This document shows, piece by piece, positions 1 to 10,835 of a stretch of 64,000 nucleotides of DNA. The first letter of the stretch is position 1; each line of letters opens with the position of its first letter. The notes below the pieces were generated by a model. It saw nothing but the letters and a program-made list of their open reading frames with translations, had not been told where the DNA came from and ran no database searches. Source of the DNA: Aquilaria yunnanensis (Eukaryota; Streptophyta; Magnoliopsida; Malvales; Thymelaeaceae). A program made the translations under genes and the position numbers. The stretch lies in contig CM077600.1 of assembly GCA_039654915.1 (NCBI GenBank), positions 70,441,992 through 70,505,991 of the forward strand, given 5' to 3'.

Positions 1-702
1 ACCTGGCATGGCTGCCTCTACTACAGCTTGGGTGAACAGGGACTCATCCTCACAGAAGGTTCCCGACAGTCTGGCCCAGACGGGTTTGCGGGCTACCTGT
101 TTTTCCACCCTGTCTAGTCTCGCTAGTATCCTTTCCATAAGGATCCTGGCGCTAAGTTCTTCCTCTGGGAAGGGAGATTGTTGGCACCTCTTCGGGGAAT
201 GAGTCCGGGGTTGGGGAGACAGGGACCTTGCCTCAGGCGACGAACTCCTTCCTTGTGGGACTTTGGGTCGCTTGGACCTTGTTTGTCCAGTAGAGCGTAC
301 CCCGAGGGCTATGTTTTCCATGGGAGACTCCTCACGTGGGCCTCCGCTTCCCGAACTATGGTGGGTTGATTTGGGGCTTCTCTCACGAGGGTGTCCTGGT
401 GAGGGAGGCCTTTCGGCCTGAGCTTGTTGTGGCCACCTTCGGTCTATCTGCTGTGTCAGTTCATCAACGACAGAGCGCTGAAAGTCGAGTAGAAAGCTTA
501 TAGTAATGACTAGAGGGCGCTCCTCCTCGGGGGCTGGAGTCCCTAGGAAGGTTTGCTCAGTAGCCGGTTGAGTTTCAGGCGCGGACGGGGACCTCGGGAG
601 TCCCTTGTCCTTCGAACGCCGAGTTTCAACAACGGCGACCTCAGAGTGGGTTCCCACAGACAGTGCCAAATGATGCCCAACAGCATCTTCGTCGGATGAC
701 AT
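1..702 (-). CDS. gag N-terminal part of Tat-type gypsy element 1 (runs off left edge)
   Basis: An open frame of 234 codons on the minus strand, from an ATG at 702-700 to base 1, without a stop; the true end lies outside the window. The ATG lies 32 bases inside the LTR, so the frame reads through the primer-binding site. Downstream, the protein is rich in Arg, Ser and Pro (for example ERSPKS, PQPRTHSPKR), then has a short helix (ARILMERILARLDRVEKQ) and DESLFTQAVVEAAMPG, which resembles the segment just before the capsid-like domain of plant gypsy Gag. The same N-terminal block is recognisable in the second element (10265-10498: FLREFPRSIVAEMTQQ here reads FLLDFQRSVVDELTQQ). Gag would assemble the retrotransposon particle in the cytoplasm. 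The start is uncertain: the next in-frame Met is more than 100 codons in, so I kept the LTR start. No damage is visible, unlike in element 2. Confidence 0.75.
   Translation of the reverse strand, partial: MSSDEDAVGHHLALSVGTHSEVAVVETRRSKDKGLPRSPSAPETQPATEQTFLGTPAPEEERPLVITISFLLDFQRSVVDELTQQIDRRWPQQAQAERPPSPGHPRERSPKSTHHSSGSGGPREESPMENIALGVRSTGQTRSKRPKVPQGRSSSPEARSLSPQPRTHSPKRCQQSPFPEEELSARILMERILARLDRVEKQVARKPVWARLSGTFCEDESLFTQAVVEAAMPG
653..670 (-). promoter_or_regulatory. primer-binding site of element 1
   Basis: Minus strand reads TGGCACTGTCTGTGGGAA two bases after the LTR end (…GGGCATCA). Element 2 has TGGCGCCGTCTGTGGGAA at the matching place. The first nine bases of the element-2 form match the 3' end expected for a plant tRNA-Asp; this copy has two differences there. 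Confidence 0.7.
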
Positions 703-1525
703 TGTGACTAGCGAAGGGACTTCCTAAGGGGGAGAACGCCCGAATGCCAGATTGCCCAGGGGAGCATGCCTGAAAAGCTCAAAAGAGACGGTTAGGAGGT
801 CCCTGAGATGTCATTCCGGGGAGGAGCCTCCGACGCCCAAGTCAGTGTCCGGAGAGGTAAAAGAGGGGAACACTAGGAGGTTTAGGTGCCTTGCCTGTTT
901 TTGTTTTCTCAAGGAGGAGGAGTGCAACCACTTGCCAGGGTCTGTTCACTGGTATTTATAGGAGTGTCTAGCCCGTTCAGATGACGACACGTGTTCGGTC
1001 GAATGTTTTCTGAATTTCTGGGCATAGGGGACAAGTAGCCGGTGGCAGGCTCCTTGAGCCTTGAACCGAGACAGGTCTTGATGGGACCTGGACGGCGTCA
1101 GCGTGTCAGACCGATGTTTGGGGCGGCCTGTAATGTCTGTGGGCGACATGTCAGAGGTTCCTTAAATGCTCATGTCGTACTCCCAAAGTCCTTCGGGCGA
1201 GGTCGCCCCGTGGTCTGGGTGCCCTTCTTCGGGAGTTATGCTCATAGTTCGGGGAGTCCTTTATTTCGGTGATTCTGCCTTCGGAGGATTTTCTCCTGCT
1301 TGTAGGAACTAGGCCTCTGTCCCGAAGACGATCTGTTTCGTCCCCCGAGGAAGCCGGCAATACCTTTAGATTTCTTGGCGTTTTAGCCGAAGTCGTGACT
1401 TTGTGGTACTCGACTTCGCACCTGCCAAGGTCAATGACGGTGCTTCTTTTCGGGCTACGCCGAGCTTCCCAAACACACCTTCAGCAGGAAGCTCGTACTG
1501 AGAGGCGATAGCCCTTCGGCTATCA
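671..1525 (-). mobile_element. 5' LTR of Tat-type gypsy element 1 (855 bp)
   Basis: On the minus strand the LTR opens with TGATAGCCGAAGGGCTATCG and ends with GGGCATCA directly before the primer site, so it is the 5' LTR of an element extending left out of the window. The same edges delimit the LTRs at 9173-10097 and 17154-18102. A minus-strand TATA box (CCTATAAATACC) lies at 951-962. The U5 part near 780-830 shares the 'GGCGTCGGAGGCTCCTCC' block with the other two LTRs. The 5 bases flanking the outer edge are TGTTC (1526-1530); the partner copy is out of view. Confidence 0.88.
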
Positions 1526-2589
1526 TGTTCTTCTCTCCTTGGACCTCTCCTTGGTTGCAAGATCAGATTAGGTCTCCTTGGCAATCTCAAATTCATGTCC
1601 TCAATCCTCCCCACAAGTCTGTTAAGGGTTTCTTGAAGTTCCCTCATGGTAGGCTCCTAATTATGCCTCACTTCAATCCTCCTATTCTCCTTGCCCTCTA
1701 TACTCCTGAAATCAAAGATCCTTACACACTCACTTGACGTATTTCACTCAAAAGATGAAGACTCAAAACACTCAATTTGTTAGTGAGAATATTGCTATTA
1801 AAGAGCCCTCAAAAGTTCTAAGAAAACTGTCCTAAAAGCACACAAGAAAACTTGAATTCTTGAAAACAATTTTGACTCCAAAATAGAGGTGGGCTAAACA
1901 AGCTTTAAAAGACTCTAGGAAGCCCTTGAAATAGATGATTACAAGAACCACAATGAAAAGCTTTAGGCTCAAAATAATGGTTTAACACTTGTGGGTGCAA
2001 AAGCCAAGTCAAAATGTGCATGCCTCCTTTGCAAAATTTTATTTTTCTTTCTTTCCCCTTCCTTTTTTTTAATTTTTTTTAACCCTCTTTTTTCCCTTGC
2101 TGTTTTGTTGCTAAAATACTTTCTCCTTGAAGTTCCTTGCTGCCAAAGATAAAAATTTAGTTTTCTTTTCGGCCAAGACAAAAAACTATTGAAAACTTGC
2201 ACAATTTGAAACAACTCTTTGGTACCGAAACTTCCTGAACTTGGATCCTACTTTTTTTAGTGTTTTCACGACTCTAGGATGTTGCAAACAATGAAAACAA
2301 AAAGGATTAATATGGCTGGGCTTGAAACAAAGAGATAGGAAACAACAAAGAAGAAATAGATGAAAACCGAAAACACAAGGTAACACTAGTTGGCTTCTTT
2401 TTGTTGATTTTCTGTTGTTTTGATTTGAAACAAGGCTGAAAACAAAGAACACAAACCTGAAACAAGAAGAAAAAGGATTAAAATAAAGAATTAAAATAAA
2501 AAATTACTAAAAAAATTGAAAGAAAAATGAAGTGAAACAAGAACACAAAGATATGTCCTTTAAATGCAACTTTTGGCTCTAATACTAAT
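1526..2589 (-). mobile_element. leader and gag start of a family-3 LTR element, cut by element 1
   Basis: Read on the minus strand, this follows the family-3 LTR and its primer site. It has an A/T-rich leader with long homopolymer runs (2040-2100), then a short open piece at 1646-1526 (MRELQETLNRLVGRIEDMNL, arginine-rich afterwards) that looks like the start of a Gag coiled coil. The frame then runs into the LTR of element 1, so the 93-codon frame 1366-1647 is a chimera made by insertion and not a gene. The rest of this element should resume left of the window. Confidence 0.55.
2574..2588 (-). promoter_or_regulatory. degenerate primer-binding site (initiator Met-tRNA type) of the family-3 element
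   Basis: Minus strand TTAGTATTAGAGCCA directly follows the LTR end. It resembles the common plant site TTGGTATCAGAGCCA with two changes. Confidence 0.55.
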
Positions 2590-3744
2590 TGATATGAACT
2601 CCTTTCGTATAATGACCAAGAAACCTACCCAATATGTTTTTTAGGCTCCAAAAGAAATCAAAGAGACTAGATTTAAACCCCCACCCATAATCAACCTGTG
2701 ATTAGAAACAAGAAGTATAAGAAAACCAAGAACACAAGCAACTTGTGCACCTAGATAGTCCTCAAAGAACAAAAGAGAATTTCTCTTCCAAGTAGCAATA
2801 TTATTTCATATAAAGGCTATGTTTTACAACCAGAATATGTGCCTATTTATAGGAGTAGACTATGGTAAAATACTTAGAAAAATTCGCAGCCCAAGCCACA
2901 AAGGTACAGAAGACTTAAGAAAACCTAGCCAAACAAGGAGTTAAATACCTAATTTGCACATGTTTAATGTGTGCAGCAAATTCCCTTTATCCTAATTGAC
3001 CTGAATCACTTCCATAGCCCTAAGTACATCCTAAATAATGTAAATAAATAGGAAACTAAAATAAAATATGTTACAACACAAGATTGGCCCTAAAAACCCC
3101 AAAATAGTCTTCTCAGGTGCACTTAAGGGCTCCCTAGGGTTCTTGCTTGTGTCTTCAAATTCAAGCTTGAATAATTTGTGTTCCATTACCTTGAGACCAT
3201 CTCTCAGATTTTGAAAAGAGGTCTTGAAACTTTAGGGCTCAAAGATTCAACTTGTGAAAGAAATTGGCTCATGAACACTTCAAGGTAGCTCCAAAGGTGC
3301 ATGTGTTGGCTCTAAGCTTTGAAATTGTGCACTTAGGTGTGTAGAACATATCCAGGATTCTTTATTGGTTTCATTTCCATAATATATGATCCAAAAATAT
3401 TGCAATAAGAATAAGATACATCCTTGGAACCATGGATATGAATTGACACAAATAAAACTCCCTTTAGGTTTCATTTGAGCATGATGAAACAAAGACTTTG
3501 GCATTTGTCCTCCCTCCAAGTATGCTACCTTCTTTTGGATTGGATACCTAGAAAATAACTTGAGAAAGGCATATTGACCTAGAATAGCTCCTTTTGAATG
3601 GCTATAGAACTATTGAGCTTGAACTTGCACCATTAAGGCTTGTATGTGCACTTTGAGCTCCTTAGCCTTCTTCCTTCTCAATGGTCCACAAGTTACTTCA
3701 ATTGGTCCTTGCCATCCTTGGTTATGCCTTCCTTGATCATATCA
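2590..3744 (-). mobile_element. family-3 LTR (5' LTR, 1155 bp)
   Basis: Minus-strand edges are TGATATGATCAAGGAAGG and …GGAGTTCATATCA. The same family occurs as a solo LTR at 19136-20117 and as a fragment at 60485-61193. A TATA box (CTATAAATAG on the minus strand) lies near 2843-2852. The first ~130 bases (3744-3611) read as the C-terminal tail of a pol polyprotein (VTCGPLRRKKAKELKVHIQA, then a stop at 3613-3611). The outer edge abuts Met-LTR copy D in the middle of that LTR's palindrome, so this element probably inserted there. Confidence 0.82.
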
Positions 3745-4587
3745 ATAAATCACATTTATGATTATAAACAATAAGCGGTGTCTAGCAAAACATCATTGCT
3801 ACCTAAGTGACAAGATTGTTAGTGATTTGACTAAACCTTTATGATCATTATCCGTATATGCCATTGTCCCTTTGTCCATGATATCAAGACCAAGCATGAG
3901 ACATGGAATGTGCCACTCTCATATAGCCCAATCTATGGTTTCTTGGTTACCGAGTAGAATAACTTAAACTAATGACATTGATATGTATATCCACACATCC
4001 AAGCATGGCCATGCATTTTCTCAGTCTCACTCTATTAAGGGGCCTGAAGATACTACTCCCATTACATAGGAGAGAAAAATCTCATCTTGACCATACAAAA
4101 CCCTTCGCATGATATGTGACATACCCAATGACCTTATTCAAGTTCACTCAGTTACGAGCAACAAAGGGAAGTATTAAAGTGTGTGACTTACATGTAGGGA
4201 ACCTTGATGACCTTAGGTTAAAGGACTACATATGCATGATCACTATGAGAATAACTTATAACACTCATATACAACAATCCATGTAGCATTCTCATGGTGG
4301 GTCAGTCTAGTACACAAGTTCTCCAACTTGTACCCATATGTAGACTATATATCTTATATTAGTCTCCACATATGCTAGTCTTTACACATTTTTGCAACCC
4401 GCTCCATGATAATACTAGACTAGGGACATTTAAGAATATCATTATTCCAGGGTTATAATTATGTTTATTATGTTCATAGAAATAGAACAATAAATATAAT
4501 TACTGGATTAATGCCTCAATGAAATATCATGCCCCAATGTCCAAAATACAATCATTTTATGATTGGCTTTTGGGCACAACACTAACA
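3745..4587 (-). mobile_element. truncated Met-LTR, copy D
   Basis: About 843 bp matching the U3 part of the Met-LTR family on the minus strand, ending in …GTGTTGTGCCC reading inward from TGTTAG at 4587. The R-U5 part is absent; the break falls inside the U3 hairpin, where the family-3 LTR begins. The missing half is expected on the far side of the family-3 element, left of the window. Confidence 0.85.
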
Positions 4588-5640
4588 CTGGGGACGCATC
4601 TTTAACTGTAGAACCCTATTTGATGCCCATCTCGTCCCTCTTGCATCCATGGCCCTTTTCTTTAGCAAAACCATTTCAAACTCACCCTAAACATACTCCC
4701 AATGATAGAATCGACTTAAATGTATTAAAATAATAAGGAAAACACAAAATCCCTCAACCTTATTTCCAAACTACAAGTAATGATCAACCATTTGCTCACC
4801 AAAAATGAAGGCTCTACTAAGTTTCACCTAGGTTCCAAGCAATTAAAGGCTCATGGCATAAAAAATAGAACAACCAAGCAAAACCCAAGCATCAATTAGC
4901 TAAACAAACAAAGAATCAACAAGGAATTGAAGGTACCACATGTACAAAGCAAGCACCAAGCTAGAAAACATGATTCTAAGCTTGAAAAGCACAAAACATC
5001 CTTAAAACAAACCACCCAAAGCTTATACACCTATGGAACCTTCAATTTTCACCAAAACTCTTGAATTTGTGCAAGAATTAAAGGAGAAATCAAGTGGGAA
5101 AGGTTGAGCTCGGGCTTCAAGAAGAAAAGAGTGAATAGTGGCAGCCAAAGCTTTCTTTACCAAGTTTATAAGCCTTTAACCCATTAAGCCCTTAAACTTT
5201 CTTAAACTTGTCAAAAATAACCTCTTGCCAAAATAGAAATCTTTGGTCAAATCTTGGTCAAACCTTCTACACTTAATGAAATATTGGGTGCAAAGCAAGG
5301 GTTATGTTCGAAACACCTTTTTTTAACTCCTAAGGCTCGACTCAGCACCTCAATACACAAAATTACCAATTTAACCCCAAACCACTTTTGATACCATAAA
5401 CTTCTTGGAACTTAGTAAACCTTGACCAACTTGCTTGGCCTTGCTAAGTAAAATTAAAAAAAGGTTTGAAACTAGGGATTTATTAATTTATAAACCATAA
5501 ATGAGCTTTCCACTAGGACGGTTATAACATTCTCTCCAGCTTTGAGAATTTGGTCCTCCAAATTTAATCTCGCAACCATGAGACATTAACTTAGGCTCTG
5601 ACACCAACGTATCCTGACCAAACCTACCAAAAGGTGTCAT
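4588..5640 (-). mobile_element. family-4 (chromovirus-like gypsy) LTR start and 3' internal end
   Basis: On the minus strand, 5640-5530 contains GGAGGACCAAATTCTC and a purine-rich tract, then TGTTATAACCGTCC starting at 5529. This is the layout found at the 3' end of Tekay/Del-type gypsy elements (…GAGGACGAAA…, polypurine tract, LTR). The fragment at 23122-26068 has the same arrangement (GAGGACCAAATTCTCC, GGTGAGGAGAA, TGTTATGGCCC). The LTR part 5529-4588 is incomplete at its far end, where copy D abuts. A 13-mer TGGTGTCAGAGCC (5606-5594, minus) resembles a Met-tRNA primer site but sits only ~65 bases from the LTR start. Confidence 0.6.
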
Positions 5641-6195
5641 TTTCACAACAACCTGCTTGCGGCAAAACTACCTGACTCACTCAGCAAATGCCCTTTAGGC
5701 ACTTAAGTCGGGCCTTGTCTCGCATAGTTGCTATGACTAGTGCCTTTCATCATGCTTATACGCAACTATAGTTTCATTACTGCTCATTGCTCTCCCCACC
5801 TTTGCCTGACCTTACTCAATCCAAAACACCTTAGCGCAACACTTCTTGATGACTATGGCATGGCTTCTCCATGACCCCCAGCTTTTGGCTGTTGCTAAAG
5901 GATCCCTGACAGGTTTAAACTGGTTTCCAGCATGCCCCATAACCAACAACTTCTTCACACTTCTTCCTGTGCTCAAACCTCCTGGTGCAAGCTAGCTAAA
6001 CAAGCTTGAAGCTTGCCCCTTAACTCTTGCACAATCAGTTCCTTACTTTAGGTTTGGTACTCGACAATCCCTAGCATTCACAAGACTAAATGTGTCACTG
6101 GTGTACTATGGCCTTGCCATATAGACCACTAGCATCTTAAGGTAGGCTCCGCTTTGAGCTCCACTATACTTTAGGTCTCTTTTGAATGAGTGAAC
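5641..6195. other. unclassified old sequence
   Basis: AT-rich, no usable open frame, no terminal structure that I recognise. It may be the decayed body of the family-4 element to its left. Confidence 0.4.
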
Positions 6196-7609
6196 TGTTA
6201 GTGTTGTGCCCAAAAGCCAATCATGAGATGATTTTATTTTTGCACATTGAGTCATGATATTTTATTCAGGCATTAATCCAGCAATTATGTTTGTTGTTTT
6301 GTTTCTGTGTAACGTAATAAACATAATTGTAACCCTAGAATAATGATATTCTTAAACATCCCTGGTCTAGTATTATTGTGGAGCAGGTTGCAATAATACA
6401 TAACGGCTAGCATATGTGGAGAATAATATAAGATATGTAGTCTACATATGGGTACAAGTTGGAGAACTTGTGTATTGGACCAACCCACCATGAGAACACT
6501 TCATGGATCATTACATGAGTGTCATAAGTGATTCTCATAGTGATCATGGTATATGTAGTCCTTCGACCTAAAATCATCAAGGTTCCCTACATGTGAGTCA
6601 CATACTTCGATACTTTCCTTCGTTGCTCGTAACTGAGTGAACTTGAAGGAGGTCATTGGGTATGTCACATATCATGCGGAGGCATTTGTATGATCAAGAT
6701 GGGATTTGTCCTTCCTATGTAACGGGAGTGATATCTCCGGGCCCCTTGATAGAGTGAGACTTACAAAATGCATGGCCATGCTCCGATGAGTTGATATACG
6801 ATATCAATGTCATCAGTTTAAGTTGGTCTACTCAGTAATCAAGAAACCAAAGATTGTGCTATATGAGAGTGACACATTCCATGTCTCGTGCTTAGTCTTA
6901 ATATCTTGGACAAAGGGACAATGGCATATATCGGTGATGATAATAAAGGTTTAGTCGAATCATCGACAATCTTGTCACTTGGGTAGCAATGATGTGTTGC
7001 TAGACAGCGCTCATTGCTTATCATCATAAATGTGATTTATGATCATTGCCAACGTGGTAAGAGCCTATTGGGTCACACACATAGAGCTATTTGGATCATT
7101 AGAGTGCATGGGCTAATAATTTGGGTTTTGGTTTCACAATAATTTCGTATTAACAATGGGCCCAATAGTTGAGCCATTATTAAGCCTGAAATTAAAGCCT
7201 AATTGGATTAGGGCTTTGAAATGTATTAGGCCTGGAAGTTCAGTCTCACTAAAAATACAACTTCTAGTGAGAAATTCGTAGGTCTCCTTGCCCTAGCCTC
7301 CCAAAAGGACAGCCGCACTCTTCTCTTGCAATTCCTTGGAGGACGCAAGCTAGCACTGCAACGCAAGAGAAACGCATCTACCGAGACGTGGTGGAAGCGT
7401 GGTGATCCCGAGAGGCTCGTGTGGATACCATAGAGAGTCTGAACAAGTCAACTGTTCAAGTTTTGTGATTCGACTTTACAATTGAGTGAGAGATCTCAAC
7501 CGAAAATTAGGTATGAAAATTTTTGAACACCCGGTTTACCCCGTTTCACTTGAATCCTGGAGGGTTTCGGTTAAATTCCGCTGCGTTGTTTGGCTCCCGA
7601 AACCCATCA
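6196..7609 (+). mobile_element. solo Met-LTR, copy A (1414 bp)
   Basis: Runs from TGTTAGTGTTGTGCCC to …CCCGAAACCCATCA. No primer site or internal sequence follows, so it is a solo LTR. The flanking 5-mers TGAAC and ATAAC agree at only three positions. The TATA box present in the other copies (CTATAAATAC) has decayed to CTAAAAATAC near 7248-7257, so this copy is probably promoter-dead. It carries the U3 inverted repeat near 7020-7048 in a damaged form. Confidence 0.9.
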
Positions 7610-8284
7610 ATAACAAGGCCATTCTTTTGAAGGCACTAAGGACAAGTGAAATGCTCCAATAATGCTCTAACTTTGGCCATCAACTAGCTCAAACAAAACC
7701 ATTCCTAACTATATTTCCAAACATTGACTCCCCTCTATTTTGGTTAACATGGCAACTTCTACAATCACAAGGTAGATACCTGAGCACAAGACTTGGCACT
7801 CATTACTACTAAGTATGATGCTTAACTAGGTGGGAGATTACCTCCTAATGTGATTATTTGAAGCACCTCTAGACCGATCATAGTGAGCTTCTCTTCATGG
7901 GCCTTATTTAACTCTACATTTACAAGTTTAGGCAAAGCCTCATCTTCCTTGGCATCATTAGGTAACTTTTAACCCATGAGTCAACCTTCTAGTAACTTAC
8001 TAGCACTAAGGCAAGAAGTGTTAACCTCACTTGCTCAGTCCCATTTGGGACTTAGTTTATCTTAGTAGCTCAGCGAGACTCACTAGTTGAGCTTTCTTCC
8101 ATCCAAAGCTACCTTGGTGCCCTTTTGCTCCACCTAACATTAGGGTGATGACAACAAGTCACCAAGCAACCCCTTAGTCCATTGCAATCATCCTTATTGC
8201 TTAGGCTCTCTTACTACCTTCTAACAATCAAGCCAAACCCCAACTATAACTTTACTCCTACCGGATCAACCCTAGGGTACAAAG
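7610..8284. other. unclassified old sequence
   Basis: About 675 bp of AT-rich sequence between two Met-LTRs. I see no coding potential or terminal repeats. It is probably the host sequence of copies A and B. Confidence 0.4.
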
Positions 8285-9172
8285 TGTTGGGTTTCAAGAA
8301 CCAAACAGCACAGTGGAATTTAACCGAAACCCTCCAGGATCCAAGTGAAACGGGGTAAACCGGATGGTAAAAAATTTTCATACCTAATTTTTGGTTGAGA
8401 TCTCTCACTCAACTGTAAAGTGGAATCACAAAACCTGAATAGTAGACGTGTTCAAGCCCTCTATGGTATCCACACGAGCCTCTCAGGATCACCACGCTTC
8501 CACCACGTCCCGGTAGATGCGTTTCTCTTGTGCTCGCAGTGCTAGCTTGCGTCCTCCAAGGAATTGCAAGAGAAGAATGCGGCTATCCTTTTGGGAGGCT
8601 AAGGCAAGAAGACCTGCGAATTTCTCACTAAAAGTTGTATTTATAGTGAGACTCAACATCCAGGCCTAATGGGTTTCAAAGCCCTAATCCAATTAGGCTT
8701 TAATTTCAGGCTTAATAATGACTCAACTCTTGGGCTCATTACTAATATGAAATTAAAGTGAAACCATAACCCATATAATTTAGCCCATGCACTCTAATGA
8801 TCCAAATAGCTCTATGTGTGCAACCCAATAGGCTCTTACCATGTTGGCAATGATTATAAATCACATTTATGATCATAAGCAATGAGCGGTGTCTAGCAAC
8901 ACATCATTGCTACCCAAGTGACAAAATTGTCGGTGATTCTACTAAACCTTTATGATCATCACCGATATATGCCATTGTCCCTTTGTCCAAGATATCAAGA
9001 CTAAGCACGAGACATGGAATGTGTCACTGTCGTATAGCCCAATCTTTGGTTTCCTGATTACTAAGTAGACCAACTTAAACTGATGACATTGATATCGTAT
9101 ATCAACTCATCCGAGCATGGCCATGCATTTTTCTAAGTCTCACTCTATCAAGGGGCCCGAAGATATCACTCC
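8285..9172 (-). mobile_element. Met-LTR copy B, left part (split by the Tat element)
   Basis: Plus strand begins TGTTGGGTTTC (complement of the LTR end). The copy stops at the Tat insertion and resumes at 18108. With the insertion removed it is about 1,419 bp, the family length. The outer flanks CAAAG (8280-8284) and CATAG (18639-18643) agree at four of five bases, consistent with an aged target-site duplication. No internal region, so a solo LTR. Confidence 0.92.
9168..9172 (+). repeat. target-site duplication ACTCC, left
   Basis: ACTCC directly before the 5' LTR of the Tat element; the identical copy is at 18103-18107. Both are from copy B sequence (…CACTCC…GTTACATAGG in intact copies). 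Confidence 0.95.
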
Positions 9173-10097
9173 TGATAGCCGAAGTGCTATCGCCCCGGTC
9201 ACCTAAGGACCTCGGGAAGGAGGGAGCCAGACACCTGAGGTACACGACCTCGGTAGCCCGCCAATACCAACCTCGGGAAACTAGCGTATCGCCTCCCTCA
9301 GGAAGGCGACCGAACTAGCTTCGGGGGATAAAAACCAGCCACCTTCTGCTGGAGAAAGCCCCCCGAAGGACTAACTTCAGAGCCAGCTAATAGCCCGAAG
9401 TACCAGTCTAACTCCGAGAAAAGGCCCGTCACTCCGAAGGGAGACATCAACCAAGGCAACCTCGGAGGTACGGTATGAGCCATCAAGGAGTCTTTGACAT
9501 GCCGCCCTCATACGCACTCTAACACGCCGCCACAGCCTACGTCTTATCATGTAGGCCTACGCTTGCCGCAGCTCACGGCCCGAGTAGCCTACAGGAGGCT
9601 AAGGGCACCCAGGCCCAGAAGTACGGATGACATCCGTCCACACACGTGTCATAATCCGAAGGGCTCACCCCCCTTATATATATTAGGGGAATGGTCACAG
9701 GCAGAGGGGGAGATATCTCTTCTCTCTGCCCTGAATCCTCTCCTTTCAGCCCCCAGGAAAACACGGCAGGCAAGAGTCTCTGGTGCTTACTACTCCCTCT
9801 CCACCTCTCAAAGCACTGACTTGGGCGTCAGAGGCTCCTCCCTGGAAAAAGTCTCCGAGGACCTCCTAACCCCTATTTCCTGAGTGTTTTAGGCAGGTCC
9901 TCCTGAGGAATCTCCATTTCAGGCTCTCTCCCATACTGGAAGTCCTTCTCGGCCTCACCGCGCCTGGCACATGAAGATGCTACCGGCCATCACAGGTGAT
10001 CCACACAGAGCACCTTCTGTCGAGACTCGCCTGCACCTTCTGAAGTCCGTGCCGCATTCACCACGACACACAGTGGAGATGATGCTGATGGCCATCA
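9173..10097 (+). mobile_element. 5' LTR of Tat element 2 (925 bp)
   Basis: TGATAGCCGAAGTGCTATCG to …GATGGCCATCA. TATA box TTATATATATTA at 9674-9685; transcription would start about 30 bases downstream. It has one copy fewer of a ~25-bp tandem unit (CTCATACGCACTC…) than the 3' LTR. The first ~20 bases form an imperfect hairpin (GATAGC…GCTATC). Confidence 0.95.
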
Positions 10098-10099
10098 TT

Positions 10100-10117
10100 T
10101 GGCGCCGTCTGTGGGAA
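10100..10117 (+). promoter_or_regulatory. primer-binding site of Tat element 2
   Basis: TGGCGCCGTCTGTGGGAA two bases after the LTR. TGGCGCCGT fits the CCA end of plant tRNA-Asp; the remaining bases do not extend that match, so the primer is inferred only. Confidence 0.75.
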
Positions 10118-10129
10118 GCACTCCCAGGT

Positions 10130-10560
10130 TTTCATTGTTGAAACTCGGCGTTCTAAGGACAAGGGACTTCCGAGGTCCCCGTCCGCGCCAGGGGTTCAAC
10201 TGGCAACCGAGCAACTACAGCAGGGACTTCCCTTCCTGAGGACAAATGTCCTCTGACTATTACTATGGCCTTCCTACGCGAGTTCCCACGCTCTATAGTG
10301 GCCGAAATGACGCAGCAGGAAGACCAAAGATGGCCGCAGCCAAATTCGGGCCGAGGGCCTTCCTCACCAATACCCCATCGGGAGAAGAGTCCCATGTCAA
10401 TTCACAGGAGTGTGGAAAATGGGGATCAACGAGATGAGTGCTCGACGGGAAGCATACCCCTCGGAACGCGACCTATGGGAAAAACAGGGTCAAGATGACC
10501 TAGACCTCCCCGTCGAAGGAGTTATGGACACAAAGAAAAGTCGTCATCTCCTCGGCAACA
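10130..10560 (+). pseudogene. gag remnant of Tat element 2
   Basis: Nucleotide and protein similarity to the gag start of element 1: GTTGAAACTCGGCGTTC and the following GGTCCCCGTCCGCGCC are shared. The frame 10265-10498 keeps FLREFPRSIVAEMTQQ and RWPQPNSGRGPSSP, matching element 1 block by block. Stops and frame changes break it, and around 10500-10560 gag is replaced directly by the tail of reverse transcriptase. The capsid domain, zinc knuckle and protease are therefore absent. Part of an internally deleted, non-autonomous copy. Confidence 0.75.
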
Positions 10561-10562
10561 AA

Positions 10563-10835
10563 GTCAGATACCCACCACCCCAAAAGGCGTTCTACGCCTT
10601 GGTGCTTGCAGGCAGAAGGTTGCGACTCTACTTCCAAGGACACGCTATCACTATCCGAAGTGACCCGCCTCTGTGCGACGTCATGAAAAAGAGCAGAGCA
10701 TTGAGGAAGACTATCAAAATGGTGCATCGAACTCGGAGAGTGCTACATCACGTATGAGCCTAGAAGGGCAATAAAAGCCCAGGCACTGGCAGACTTCCTT
10801 GCCGAAACCCCAGAAATGGAAAATGCTGAAACCAA
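10563..10835 (+). pseudogene. RT-linked RNase H fragment of Tat pol
   Basis: Two frames together give the end of a gypsy RT/RNase H module: YPPPQKAFYALVLAGRRL then LRLYFQGHAITI (frame of 10563) and, after a frame change near 10700-10740, YITYEPRRAIKAQALADFLA (10744 onward). In intact plant elements this region joins the polymerase to the connection segment; the ALADFLAE motif is typical of the Tat/Athila group. The palm and finger motifs of RT are missing. Cannot be functional as it stands. Confidence 0.85.

Noticed and set aside
1366..1647. 93-codon minus-strand frame
   Set aside because: A chimera of family-3 gag and the LTR of element 1, created by the insertion.
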